From assembly GCA_963669285.2 (NCBI GenBank), contig CAXXSI010000014.1, positions 124,001 through 188,000 of the forward strand: DNA of 64,000 bases, read 5' to 3'. The position numbers were made by a program, and so were the translations under genes. A model generated the notes under the pieces. It saw only the letters and a list, made by a program, of their open reading frames with translations. It was not told the origin of the DNA and ran no database searches. Of the stretch, positions 57,677 to 64,000 are shown one piece after another (within the stretch, counting starts at the first letter, position 1; each line of letters opens with the position of its first letter). Source of the stretch: JAWKWH01 sp963669285 (GTDB lineage Bacteria > Pseudomonadota > Alphaproteobacteria > Rhizobiales > Rhizobiaceae).

Positions 57677-58177
57677 ATGAAAAATGCGTTTCCCACAGCA
57701 AGACAATCTATCAGCGCCGCATTGGTGATGCTGCTGGCATCGTCGACCTTGCCAGTTAACCGGGCGACCGCATCGGAGCTGTGTGCCCATGTCACGCACC
57801 TTGCCGAATTAGCGGGACGCGATTTTGCCGGCGAGCCTGAGGCGAAGCGTATTGAGGCGATCGCCGGTATTCTGCCTGGATCGCATGGTCCGGCCGACTG
57901 CCGCCTCGTCACCAATCCCAAGGGCAAATCGCACATGTGCATGTGGGCTTTTGCCTATCGCGACGACAACGCGATTGCCGGTTTCGATCACCTCATCGCC
58001 GCGCTGAAATCATGTTTCGACGGGCAGGACCCAGTGCGCGACGATGGAACGGTCAACCATCCCGACAGCTATGATGCCCGCCGCTTTACCGTCGACGGCA
58101 TCAGGTTTTCCGTGTCGGTCAAGGACAAGGCGGCGCTAGAAAAGACTTTTGTGTTTCTGTGGGTGGAGGGAGGCTGA
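57677..58177 (+). CDS. Small exported protein of unknown function
   Basis: A 166-residue protein from ATG 57677 (GGTGGAAG upstream) with a signal peptide: MKNAFPTARQSISAAL, a hydrophobic core VMLLASSTLP and a cleavage site near TASELC. The mature part has four cysteines (ELCAHV, ADCRLV, HMCMWA, KSCFDG), suggesting two periplasmic disulfides. No family recognised. It ends six bases before the GFA gene's start and is very likely co-transcribed with it. Confidence 0.75.
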   Translation: MKNAFPTARQSISAALVMLLASSTLPVNRATASELCAHVTHLAELAGRDFAGEPEAKRIEAIAGILPGSHGPADCRLVTNPKGKSHMCMWAFAYRDDNAIAGFDHLIAALKSCFDGQDPVRDDGTVNHPDSYDARRFTVDGIRFSVSVKDKAALEKTFVFLWVEGG

Positions 58178-58182
58178 ACGCC

Positions 58183-58611
58183 ATGTCATATCGGACGGCG
58201 ACATGCCGCTGCGGGCAGTTGCGGGCGCAATGCGAGGGCGAACCGGTCCGCATCTCGGTCTGCCATTGCCTGGAATGCCAGAAGCGCAGCGGCAGCGCGT
58301 TTGCCACGCAGGCGCGATGGCGCGATGAACACGTCAAGCTTTCAGGGGAATACAGAGAATGGCAGCGCGAGGCCGACAGCGGGCATGTGGCCACCTACCG
58401 GTTCTGCCCGCATTGCGGCTCGACGCTTGCCTATGTGATCGAAGGATGGCCGGGCGTGACCGCGATCCCCGTCGGCGCCTTTGCAGATCCGGATTTTCCA
58501 CAGCCGCGTTTCTCGGTCTACGAGCACCGCAAACATGTGTGGGTGGAGATCAATGCGGATGGCATCAAGCGCTCATCAGAGCCGCGCGTGCCACCCGATC
58601 CGGGCAGCTAG
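58183..58611 (+). CDS. GFA-family zinc protein
   Basis: A 142-residue protein of the glutathione-dependent formaldehyde-activating (GFA/CENP-V) family. The zinc cysteines are TATCRCGQLRAQC, SVCHCLECQKRSGSAFA and YRFCPHCGSTLAYV. Start at MSYRTATCRCG (58183). Most family members are not true formaldehyde-activating enzymes, and the activity here is unknown. Located right after the small exported protein. Confidence 0.9.
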   Translation: MSYRTATCRCGQLRAQCEGEPVRISVCHCLECQKRSGSAFATQARWRDEHVKLSGEYREWQREADSGHVATYRFCPHCGSTLAYVIEGWPGVTAIPVGAFADPDFPQPRFSVYEHRKHVWVEINADGIKRSSEPRVPPDPGS

Positions 58612-58640
58612 CGGCAGGCGTCGGGATAGCCGGATACGCT

Positions 58641-58796
58641 CTAGATCAGGATCAGAACCGCCATTGCCAGCGCCGGCAGCACAAAATTGGCGGCTCCCAG
58701 GCTTTTGTCGTTGCGGATGATCCATTCGCGCTCGGCAACCGTCTCGCGTCTGGCGCGTTCGCGCTCGTGCAGGTCGTTGTTCGGGCGTGCGTGCAT
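58641..58796 (-). CDS. 51-residue single-helix membrane protein
   Basis: A short frame of 51 codons starts MHARPNNDLHERERARRETV, is strongly charged for its first 30 residues, and ends in the hydrophobic helix NFVLPALAMAVLILI followed directly by TAG. The layout, basic cytosolic part then tail-anchor, and the good codon use suggest a real gene. A GAAAGAAA stretch precedes the ATG as a weak ribosome site. No function is known. Confidence 0.5.
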   Translation of the reverse strand: MHARPNNDLHERERARRETVAEREWIIRNDKSLGAANFVLPALAMAVLILI

Positions 58797-58929
58797 TTTC
58801 TTTCAAAACCCTCTCGGTTCGCTCCGAATCATGTAGGGATTGATCAGCGCGATTTCGAGCAAGATGACGAAATTGTAATGCGGTGTGATGGCAATTTACC
58901 GGACGCAGAAGAATGGTGGATTGCGGTGT

Positions 58930-60324
58930 TCACAAAACAAGAGCAGATGCTCCCGGTGGAAGACGTAGCAGGTTTGCCATCGTTTGAAGGCCTCTTTGAA
59001 GACGCGCCTCGTCCGCCTCGTGGCTGAGGCAGAGCCGAATTGCCTCCGGGGCATCGCCCGGCTGAAGCGCAAAACTGCGTCCCTCGCTCACCAATACACC
59101 TTGTCCGGCACATTGCGCACGGAAAGCATCCGCCTTCCAACCGTCGGGCAAGGGCATCCAGAGGTGGAAACCGTGGGGATCGGCGACATAATCGACATGA
59201 CCCAGAATGGATTTGGCCCACGCCTGTCGCTGTTGTGCGGCTCGCCTTTGATGTTCAGTCAGCTTCACCGCTGTCCTATCGTCGATCAGTCGGGCGGCAA
59301 TTTCCAGCGTAATCGGGGGTGTCATCCAGACGCTGAGGTTGACCGCGTGACGCAAAGCAGGCGCCAGCCGCGCCGGTGCGCTCAGAAAACCGACGCGCAA
59401 TCCGGGTGCGATCGCTTTTGAAAGGCTTGTGACGTAAACGGTGTGATCAGGTGCCGATTTTGCGAGCGCCGCCGGCCGATCGACCTTCAGCGGGCCAAAG
59501 ACGTCGTCTTCCAATAGAACCACGTCGTGGCGCTGCGCGATTGCGGCAATGGCTCGCCGCCGCGCATCGCAAAGCGTCACGGTCGTCGGAGCCTGCAAGG
59601 TTGGCGTCAGATAAAAGGCTTTCGGGTTTGCATGAATGCAAAGCTCGTTGAAAGCATCCGGGATGACGCCTTCGGCATCCATCGCGACGGTCGCTGCTTG
59701 GAAACCCAAACGGTCGGCCATCGCATGGATGGGCGCATAGGTTAGGGTTTCGGTCAGCAGTAAATCGCCAGGACGCATCAGCGCGGTCAAGGCGCAGAAC
59801 AGGCCGTGCTGTCCACCCATCGTCGTTATGATCTGGTCCGGTCCGGCCTCGACGCCGCAGCCATGAAGCCAGTTCATTCCGGCCTGGTTGTGGCGTTCGA
59901 GGTCTTGGTCCGTCTGGTAATCGAGCAGCGCAGGCAGCCCTTCGCCATTTGCAATCTCTCCAAGAACACGCCGGATATGCGGTTCGGCAAATCCGGGCAG
60001 CGGCAGATTCTGTGACAGATCGATCGGCCCGGCATTTTCCCGGCGTAGGCTGCCCTGCCTGTCGCCAAGCGGTGTCGCACCGGGCGATCGAACAAACGAC
60101 CCGCGCCCGACCTCGCCGCGCAAAAGCGCGCGCTTGGCGGCCTCTGCATATGCGCGGCTGGTGGTGTTCGCCGAAATGCCAAGCTGATAGGCGAGCTCGC
60201 GATGTGGCGGGAGCCTTGCGCCGACCGGCAAACGTCCCGACGCGATATCCTCCGCCATCGTTTCGACGATCTGGAGATATTTGGGGCCACGACGGCCTTC
60301 CAGGTCAGGGATCCAAATTGCCAT
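58930..60324 (-). CDS. MocR-type GntR/aminotransferase regulator
   Basis: A 464-residue PLP-dependent transcription factor. Residues 1-75 are a GntR winged helix (LPVGARLPPHRELAYQLGIS). The rest is a class I aminotransferase-like domain with the PLP lysine in VYVTSLSKAIAPGLRVGF. MocR proteins sense an amino acid or PLP derivative. It is divergent from an EamA transporter, with a palindromic operator between, so it probably controls that transporter and itself. The effector is not known. Confidence 0.92.
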   Translation of the reverse strand: MAIWIPDLEGRRGPKYLQIVETMAEDIASGRLPVGARLPPHRELAYQLGISANTTSRAYAEAAKRALLRGEVGRGSFVRSPGATPLGDRQGSLRRENAGPIDLSQNLPLPGFAEPHIRRVLGEIANGEGLPALLDYQTDQDLERHNQAGMNWLHGCGVEAGPDQIITTMGGQHGLFCALTALMRPGDLLLTETLTYAPIHAMADRLGFQAATVAMDAEGVIPDAFNELCIHANPKAFYLTPTLQAPTTVTLCDARRRAIAAIAQRHDVVLLEDDVFGPLKVDRPAALAKSAPDHTVYVTSLSKAIAPGLRVGFLSAPARLAPALRHAVNLSVWMTPPITLEIAARLIDDRTAVKLTEHQRRAAQQRQAWAKSILGHVDYVADPHGFHLWMPLPDGWKADAFRAQCAGQGVLVSEGRSFALQPGDAPEAIRLCLSHEADEARLQRGLQTMANLLRLPPGASALVL

Positions 60325-60339
60325 CAGATCAATGTTTTG

Positions 60340-60388
60340 ATTGCATTGAAATGAAAATAGCTACAATTTTCAGTTCAATCAATGCAAT
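60340..60388. promoter_or_regulatory. Nested inverted repeats between the MocR and EamA genes
   Basis: The 82-base divergent gap contains two nested perfect inverted repeats: ATTGCATTG (60340-60348) with CAATGCAAT (60380-60388), and TGAAAAT (60352-60358) with ATTTTCA (60366-60372). The outer half-sites are two DNA turns from each centre, suiting a dimeric MocR with paired winged helices. Assignment to the MocR regulator is by position. Confidence 0.65.
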
Positions 60389-60406
60389 AAATACCGGAAA
60401 TCTCAA

Positions 60407-61354
60407 ATGGCGTTGACTTCCCCCGCCGTCGGCAAGGGCATTGCTCTGTCGCTGGTCAGCCTCGCGCTTTTGGGCGTAATGCCGATCATCGCAAATCTGC
60501 GGCCTTCCGAGGTCGGCGCGCTTTCCTTCGCTTTCGCATTGTCCGTCTGGCAGGTGGTCTTTGCCCTGCCGGTCTTCGGGCTTGAACTGAAAAACGGAAC
60601 CAGGGGCATATTCGGTATCGAAATCGGGCGGCGGGAGAAAATCCGCCTGCTTGCGGTTTCGCTATTCACCGGCGCATTGTTTGGCCTGTCGACCTATCTC
60701 TACGTGCTCGGCGTGGAAAAGGCCGGCGCAACCAACGCCGCCATCGCCATTCAGGCCTATCCGCTGTTTGCCATCTTGTGGGAGAGCCTGTTCCTGAAAC
60801 GCAGAAAATCGGCTGTCGAGCTGACGCTGACGGCAATCCTGATCGGATCGCTATACTTTCTGGGCACCGGTGGGACATTTCGGATGTCCGGGCTGTCGCC
60901 GTGGTTCCTGGTTTCGCTGGGCGTGCCGCTGATTTGGAGCATTGCGCATGTGATCATCAAGGAAGAACTGGGCCGTACGCCCATTACGCCGGCGCAGGTG
61001 ACCTTCTTCCGCGTGGCAATTTCGACGTTGTTTCTCTTTGCGGTTGTTGCCCTTGCCGCGCCGTCCGGACTGGCAGCGGGTGTGCATGCGGTGTTTCAGG
61101 CGTCATCGGCGATCATGGGTCTCGTCTACTTTGCCGAGTTGATCGTCTGGTTCTATGCCGTCCGCCACATCGACGTGTCGCTTGCCAGTTCGATCACGAC
61201 ACCGTGGCCGGCGCTGACCATGGTCCTTGCGGTGGTGTTTCTGGGTGACACGGTCGAGCCCTACCAGATCGCCGCGCTCGTTGTGGTGGTGGCGAGCATC
61301 TATGGCCTGTCGCTGGCCGGAATTCGAAAGGCCGAACCCGCCGCAGAGAAATAG
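60407..61354 (+). CDS. EamA-family (DMT) transporter
   Basis: A 315-residue membrane protein with ten hydrophobic segments in two EamA repeats, the RhaT/YdcZ-type drug/metabolite transporter layout. KAGATNAAIAIQAYPLFAIL in the first repeat and SLASSITTPWPALTMVLAVV in the second are characteristic. Such transporters often export amino acids or their derivatives, which fits the divergent MocR regulator. Direction and substrate are not read from sequence. Confidence 0.9.
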   Translation: MALTSPAVGKGIALSLVSLALLGVMPIIANLRPSEVGALSFAFALSVWQVVFALPVFGLELKNGTRGIFGIEIGRREKIRLLAVSLFTGALFGLSTYLYVLGVEKAGATNAAIAIQAYPLFAILWESLFLKRRKSAVELTLTAILIGSLYFLGTGGTFRMSGLSPWFLVSLGVPLIWSIAHVIIKEELGRTPITPAQVTFFRVAISTLFLFAVVALAAPSGLAAGVHAVFQASSAIMGLVYFAELIVWFYAVRHIDVSLASSITTPWPALTMVLAVVFLGDTVEPYQIAALVVVVASIYGLSLAGIRKAEPAAEK

Positions 61355-61400
61355 CCAATAGACCGGCATGCTGATTGACCACCCGTTGGTCAAAAGGGCT

Positions 61401-61724
61401 CTAGTTCAAAAGAACGTCTTCGAACGGAAACCGCGCGACAAGCTCGCAGCCGTTCTCGGTAATGCGAACCATTTCCTCGAGCTTGACGCCTTCCTTGGCG
61501 TCACGCTCACCGATATAGCTTTCCACCAAAACCGTCATGTTCGGCTCGAAATGACCGCCATAGCCGGTTTGTTCGAACCATTTGAGCGGGGCGCCCTGCG
61601 GAAATTCGTTGCACATGCCGATCCCGCGCACGATCACACCGACCTCCAAATCCTCGTGGTTCGCCGGAATGCGCCATGAGTTTTCGGCGAGCTCGCGAAA
61701 GCCAAGTCCGGCTTTGAACAGCAC
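61401..61724 (-). pseudogene. C-terminal remnant of an M24 (Xaa-Pro) metallopeptidase
   Basis: Only about 107 residues remain of a family of some 380-400. LGFRELAENSWRIPANHED, then GIGMCNEFPQG, then GHFEPNMTVLVESYIGERDA and EGVKLEEMVRITENGCELVA form the end of an aminopeptidase P-like metal site, with the metal-binding Glu in VESYIG and KLEEM. The catalytic N-terminal half and the other metal ligands are absent, and the 198 bases upstream show no trace of them. The fragment starts exactly at a GTG. Non-functional remnant is the likely state. Confidence 0.7.
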
Positions 61725-61922
61725 CTTAGTGCGCTAATCGCGCAATTCGCAGGCTGCTTGCCGATCAAACCCGCAAGCATCCAAATTCGCAAAAACTACC
61801 CGTCACAAGCGGATCGCGCAGACTGAATTTGCAGTTGATGCGCCATGGCCGGAGCACGGCCATCCCGGGATTATCCATTCGTCGGAAGCAGCACGAACGC
61901 CAATTGCGCGAAACCAGTCTCC

Positions 61923-62471
61923 TTATCCTCGTTCGCTTCTGCCAAACCACATCCGGCGCAGTGTTGCGTCACGCTTAATGAAGTGGTGATAGAGCGCCGC
62001 TCCGGCATGGAGCACCAGCAGGACGACCATTGCTCTGGCACCCAGTCCATGCGGCACGCGCGGCGGGTATAGATGGAAGTCGGGCAATGGGCCCTCTGCG
62101 CCACCGAAAACAATCGGACCGGCTCCGGACAGGACAAACATTCCAATACCGCTTGCCGTCATTCCAAGGATGACGATGTAGAACAGGACATGTACCGCCT
62201 TGGCCGAAAACTCCTGCCATCGCGGATCACTCCCGACGGCGGCGGGTTTTGCATCGAAACGCCACCACCAGACAATGCGGAAAAGCGTCAAGAGGAGAAT
62301 CGTAATCCCCATTGGAGCGTGAAATTGCAGGATTTGCGCCTTCGCTACCGGATCAATGGTCTGACCGGCTCTAAAACCGGAACCGATGAGCGCAATGATC
62401 AGCAGCGCCGACAGCCAATGAATGGTCACGGCTAAGGTGCCATATCGCGAGTTGTCGCTTTTCCGTGTCAT
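61923..62471 (-). CDS. Cytochrome b561-type membrane protein
   Basis: A 182-residue four-helix di-heme protein of the bacterial CybB family. RYGTLAVTIHWLSALLIIAL holds the first heme His; ILQFHAPMGITILLLTLFRI, FSAKAVHVLFYIVILGMTA and VVLLVLHAGAALYHHFIKRD hold the others. CybB oxidises quinol and can pass electrons to superoxide or periplasmic acceptors. It follows an EF-hand protein gene by 26 bases, within a probable MarR-controlled operon. Confidence 0.92.
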   Translation of the reverse strand: MTRKSDNSRYGTLAVTIHWLSALLIIALIGSGFRAGQTIDPVAKAQILQFHAPMGITILLLTLFRIVWWWRFDAKPAAVGSDPRWQEFSAKAVHVLFYIVILGMTASGIGMFVLSGAGPIVFGGAEGPLPDFHLYPPRVPHGLGARAMVVLLVLHAGAALYHHFIKRDATLRRMWFGRSERG

Positions 62472-62497
62472 GGTGCGTTTCCTTTTCGCTGATCGGA

Positions 62498-62989
62498 TTA
62501 AAGGTCAGGCCGCAGCGCCGCCTTCATGGCAACGATGACCGTGAAGCCATTCAGAAACTCGTCCTGGGACAAAACCGCATCATCGTTGAGATCAGCGCGC
62601 CTGAAGTCGGCATTCATGGCATGGCGCATTTCTGATGTTGTGATTTTACCATCGCCATTGCGGTCCCAGAAGGCGAAGACGATTTTAGTTGCGGTCACAA
62701 AGGCGTCGGCTTTGCCTTCTTTCTCGGCCATGGCGGAAAACCCGGGATCCCAAGCGCTGAATTCCGCGTAGGTGAGGCTGTTGTTTTCATCCGCGTCCAT
62801 GGACACAAAGACATCGTCGCGAAACGCTTCCAGGTCACCCTGGTGAATGTACCCATTGGAATTTCTGTCAATGGCCGAAAAGGTGAGTTCGGCGGTCAAC
62901 CGACCTTCCGTTTTGTGGCTGTCGGCGAATACCGGATGAGCGCTTGCCAAAGCCACTGCGACGGCAACTGTAAGGGGCTTCCAATTCAT
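62498..62989 (-). CDS. Exported EF-hand calcium-binding protein
   Basis: A 163-residue protein with a signal peptide (MNWKPLTVAVAVALASAHPV, cleavage near VFADSH). Four EF-hand loops follow: DRNSNGYIHQGD, DADENNSLTYAE, DRNGDGKITTSE and DLNDDAVLSQDE. All but the first end in Glu or have good acidic positions, so calcium binding in the periplasm is probable. The start at 62989 uses AGGAGAAAAG-type sequence upstream. The gene lies between the monooxygenase and cytochrome b561 genes, 17 and 26 bases from each. Confidence 0.9.
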   Translation of the reverse strand: MNWKPLTVAVAVALASAHPVFADSHKTEGRLTAELTFSAIDRNSNGYIHQGDLEAFRDDVFVSMDADENNSLTYAEFSAWDPGFSAMAEKEGKADAFVTATKIVFAFWDRNGDGKITTSEMRHAMNADFRRADLNDDAVLSQDEFLNGFTVIVAMKAALRPDL

Positions 62990-63006
62990 AACTTTTCTCC
63001 TTTGGT

Positions 63007-63378
63007 TCACGCCACGCAGTGATTGGCGACGGCGAGCTTCTTGAACAAATGGGGTGCAGCAACCGCGCTGGCCGGGTAGTCGGCGATGCGCCTTTGAAAC
63101 TCGGGATGTGTGAATGCATTTCGAAAGCTCTCCACATCCTGCCAGACGGCGTAATTGATGAAGGTCGAACTGCCGGCCAGTCCCTGATGGAGCTGTGTCG
63201 AGATGTAGCCGGGCTGGGCTTTCATGAAATCAGCATCATGAGCCCATGCCGCTAAAAGCGCCTCCTCGTCGGACGAATCGACGGTAAAGACATTGATGAG
63301 GACAATTGGCCCCTCCTCCGATCTCATCTGATCGGCCAGTGTCACAACTTGGTCGAGTTCTCTGAAATTCGCTGTCAT
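63007..63378 (-). CDS. Antibiotic biosynthesis monooxygenase (ABM) family protein
   Basis: A 123-residue ABM/dimeric alpha-beta barrel protein. PIVLINVFTVDSSDEEALLA, KAQPGYISTQLHQGLAG and FINYAVWQDVESFRNAF are the typical strands and helices. ATG at 63378 has a perfect AGGAGG. ABM proteins include small cofactor-free oxygenases and heme-degrading enzymes; none can be named here. It is the first gene of the three-gene leftward operon, divergent from marR. Confidence 0.87.
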   Translation of the reverse strand: MTANFRELDQVVTLADQMRSEEGPIVLINVFTVDSSDEEALLAAWAHDADFMKAQPGYISTQLHQGLAGSSTFINYAVWQDVESFRNAFTHPEFQRRIADYPASAVAAPHLFKKLAVANHCVA

Positions 63379-63395
63379 TTCTTCCCTCCTTTTAA

Positions 63396-63435
63396 ATAGC
63401 GTGCTATGTACATTTAGCATTGCATAGCACGCTAT
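63396..63435. promoter_or_regulatory. Paired MarR operators between the ABM and marR genes
   Basis: ATAGCGTGCTAT (63396-63407) and ATAGCACGCTAT (63424-63435) are each near-palindromes and together form a perfect 12-base inverted repeat with their flanks (TAGCGTGCTATG / CATAGCACGCTA). They sit in the 75-base divergent gap and overlap the likely promoters of both sides, as expected for a MarR repressor. Confidence 0.8.
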
Positions 63436-63453
63436 GCAAGAGTAAAATTACGC

Positions 63454-63891
63454 ATGGCTTTTAAGAAAATGGAATCAGCGGGTTATTTGATAAATCACAC
63501 GGCGCGGCTGTTTGAACAGGCATTGCGTGAGCGGATCGCTCCGCTTGGCGTTGCGCCGGCACAGTTCATGACGCTGCTTGAACTATGGCGTGAAGACGGC
63601 CTGACGCAAAAAGATCTTGTCGAAAGGCTCGATGTCGAGCAAGCCACCATGGCAAACACAATTGCCAGAATGGAACGCGATGGCCTGGTTGAGCGACGGC
63701 CAAATCCGAAAGACGGCCGCTCGCGCTCTGTCCATATGACGCAAAGAGCCAAGTCACTCGAAACTGAGGCGACCAATTCGGCAAAAAACGTGAACCAGGA
63801 ATATCTGTCCGACCTATCTGAGGAAGAACGAAAACTGTTTCTTCAGTTCATGCAGCGGATTATCGCCAGCAGGAGAAACGCTTCGGACTAG
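63454..63891 (+). CDS. MarR-family transcriptional regulator
   Basis: A 145-residue winged-helix regulator. The helix-turn-helix is GLTQKDLVERLDVEQATMAN with the wing GLVERRPNPKDGRSRSVHM, the conserved D-x-R-S core intact. MarR proteins are usually repressors released by phenolic or oxidant ligands. Divergent from the ABM/EF-hand/cytochrome b561 operon, with two operators between, so it most likely controls that operon and itself. Confidence 0.95.
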   Translation: MAFKKMESAGYLINHTARLFEQALRERIAPLGVAPAQFMTLLELWREDGLTQKDLVERLDVEQATMANTIARMERDGLVERRPNPKDGRSRSVHMTQRAKSLETEATNSAKNVNQEYLSDLSEEERKLFLQFMQRIIASRRNASD

Positions 63892-63912
63892 GGCCTATTG
63901 AGTATCCGGTTT

Positions 63913-64000
63913 ATGTGGATTCGTTTGAACGCCGGGATTTTGCGGTCCGGCCGGGAGCGCGGGGGACGCGGTGCAAGTACCGTCAGACCCGCGCGACGCA
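63913..64000. repeat. Second copy of the nested palindromic repeat (cut by the window edge)
   Basis: From TCGTTTGAACGCCGGGATTT (63921 onward) the sequence follows the left unit at 15974-16055, with several substitutions and small gaps. The inner hairpin is CGGTGC-AA-GTACCG (63969-63982), where one base change turns a G-C into a G-T pair, and the outer GCGCGGG / CCCGCGC stem is kept. The right half lies beyond the window. Confidence 0.8.

Overview
The window reads as chromosomal DNA of a Hyphomicrobiales (Rhizobiales) alphaproteobacterium. Gene order is the main evidence: trpB-trpA-accD-folC-trxA-addA-addB, then murU / tsaE-amgK / divL / ahcY / ptsH / EIIA / chvG / chvI with divergent pckA, and further on mutS-glnD-murJ and glnB-glnA. 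I cannot name a genus. GC is about 60 percent in genes, and lower in one 3.2 kb stretch.

Layout. 1-11.1 kb: tryptophan synthase end, accD, folC, a cupin gene, trxA and the AddAB helicase-nuclease. All the large genes here are recognisable but cut by many frameshifts. 11.1-21.4 kb: an intact minus-strand run for cell-wall precursor salvage (MurU-like; a TsaE-AmgK fusion), a DivL-type kinase whose phospho-acceptor histidine is a tyrosine, S-adenosylhomocysteinase, a PTS-Ntr-like HPr/EIIA pair and the ChvG-ChvI two-component system; pckA lies divergent to chvI. 23.4-26.7 kb: a lower-GC islet with only eroded gene fragments. 26.7-42.2 kb: malic enzyme, mutS, glnD (one frameshift), murJ, a membrane ferredoxin protein overlapping a large MscS channel, trpS, a universal stress protein and a NifU/NfuA scaffold.

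42.2-51.4 kb: L,D-transpeptidase, MmcB, a membrane DUF2235 hydrolase, a YggT-like protein, a two-subunit sodium/solute symporter, a conserved unknown, and glnB-glnA with a sigma-54 promoter and NtrC-like sites. 51.7-64 kb is more accessory: Nnr repair enzyme, hydrolases, a DUF72 protein, a geranylgeranyl-reductase-type flavoprotein, a possible membrane methyltransferase, small secreted and membrane proteins, a MocR regulator divergent from an EamA transporter, a truncated M24 peptidase, and a MarR regulator divergent from a monooxygenase/EF-hand/cytochrome b561 operon.

Signals with clear sequence support include palindromic operators before ahcY, marR and the MocR/EamA pair, several terminators, and a nested-palindrome repeat family at 15950-16262 and at the right edge. 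Nitrogen control recurs: GlnD, GlnB and GlnA are all here, with an HPr/EIIA pair. No single unprecedented system stands out. The most unusual items are the ferredoxin-MscS operon, the repeat family, the eroded islet and the lack of hprK at its usual place.
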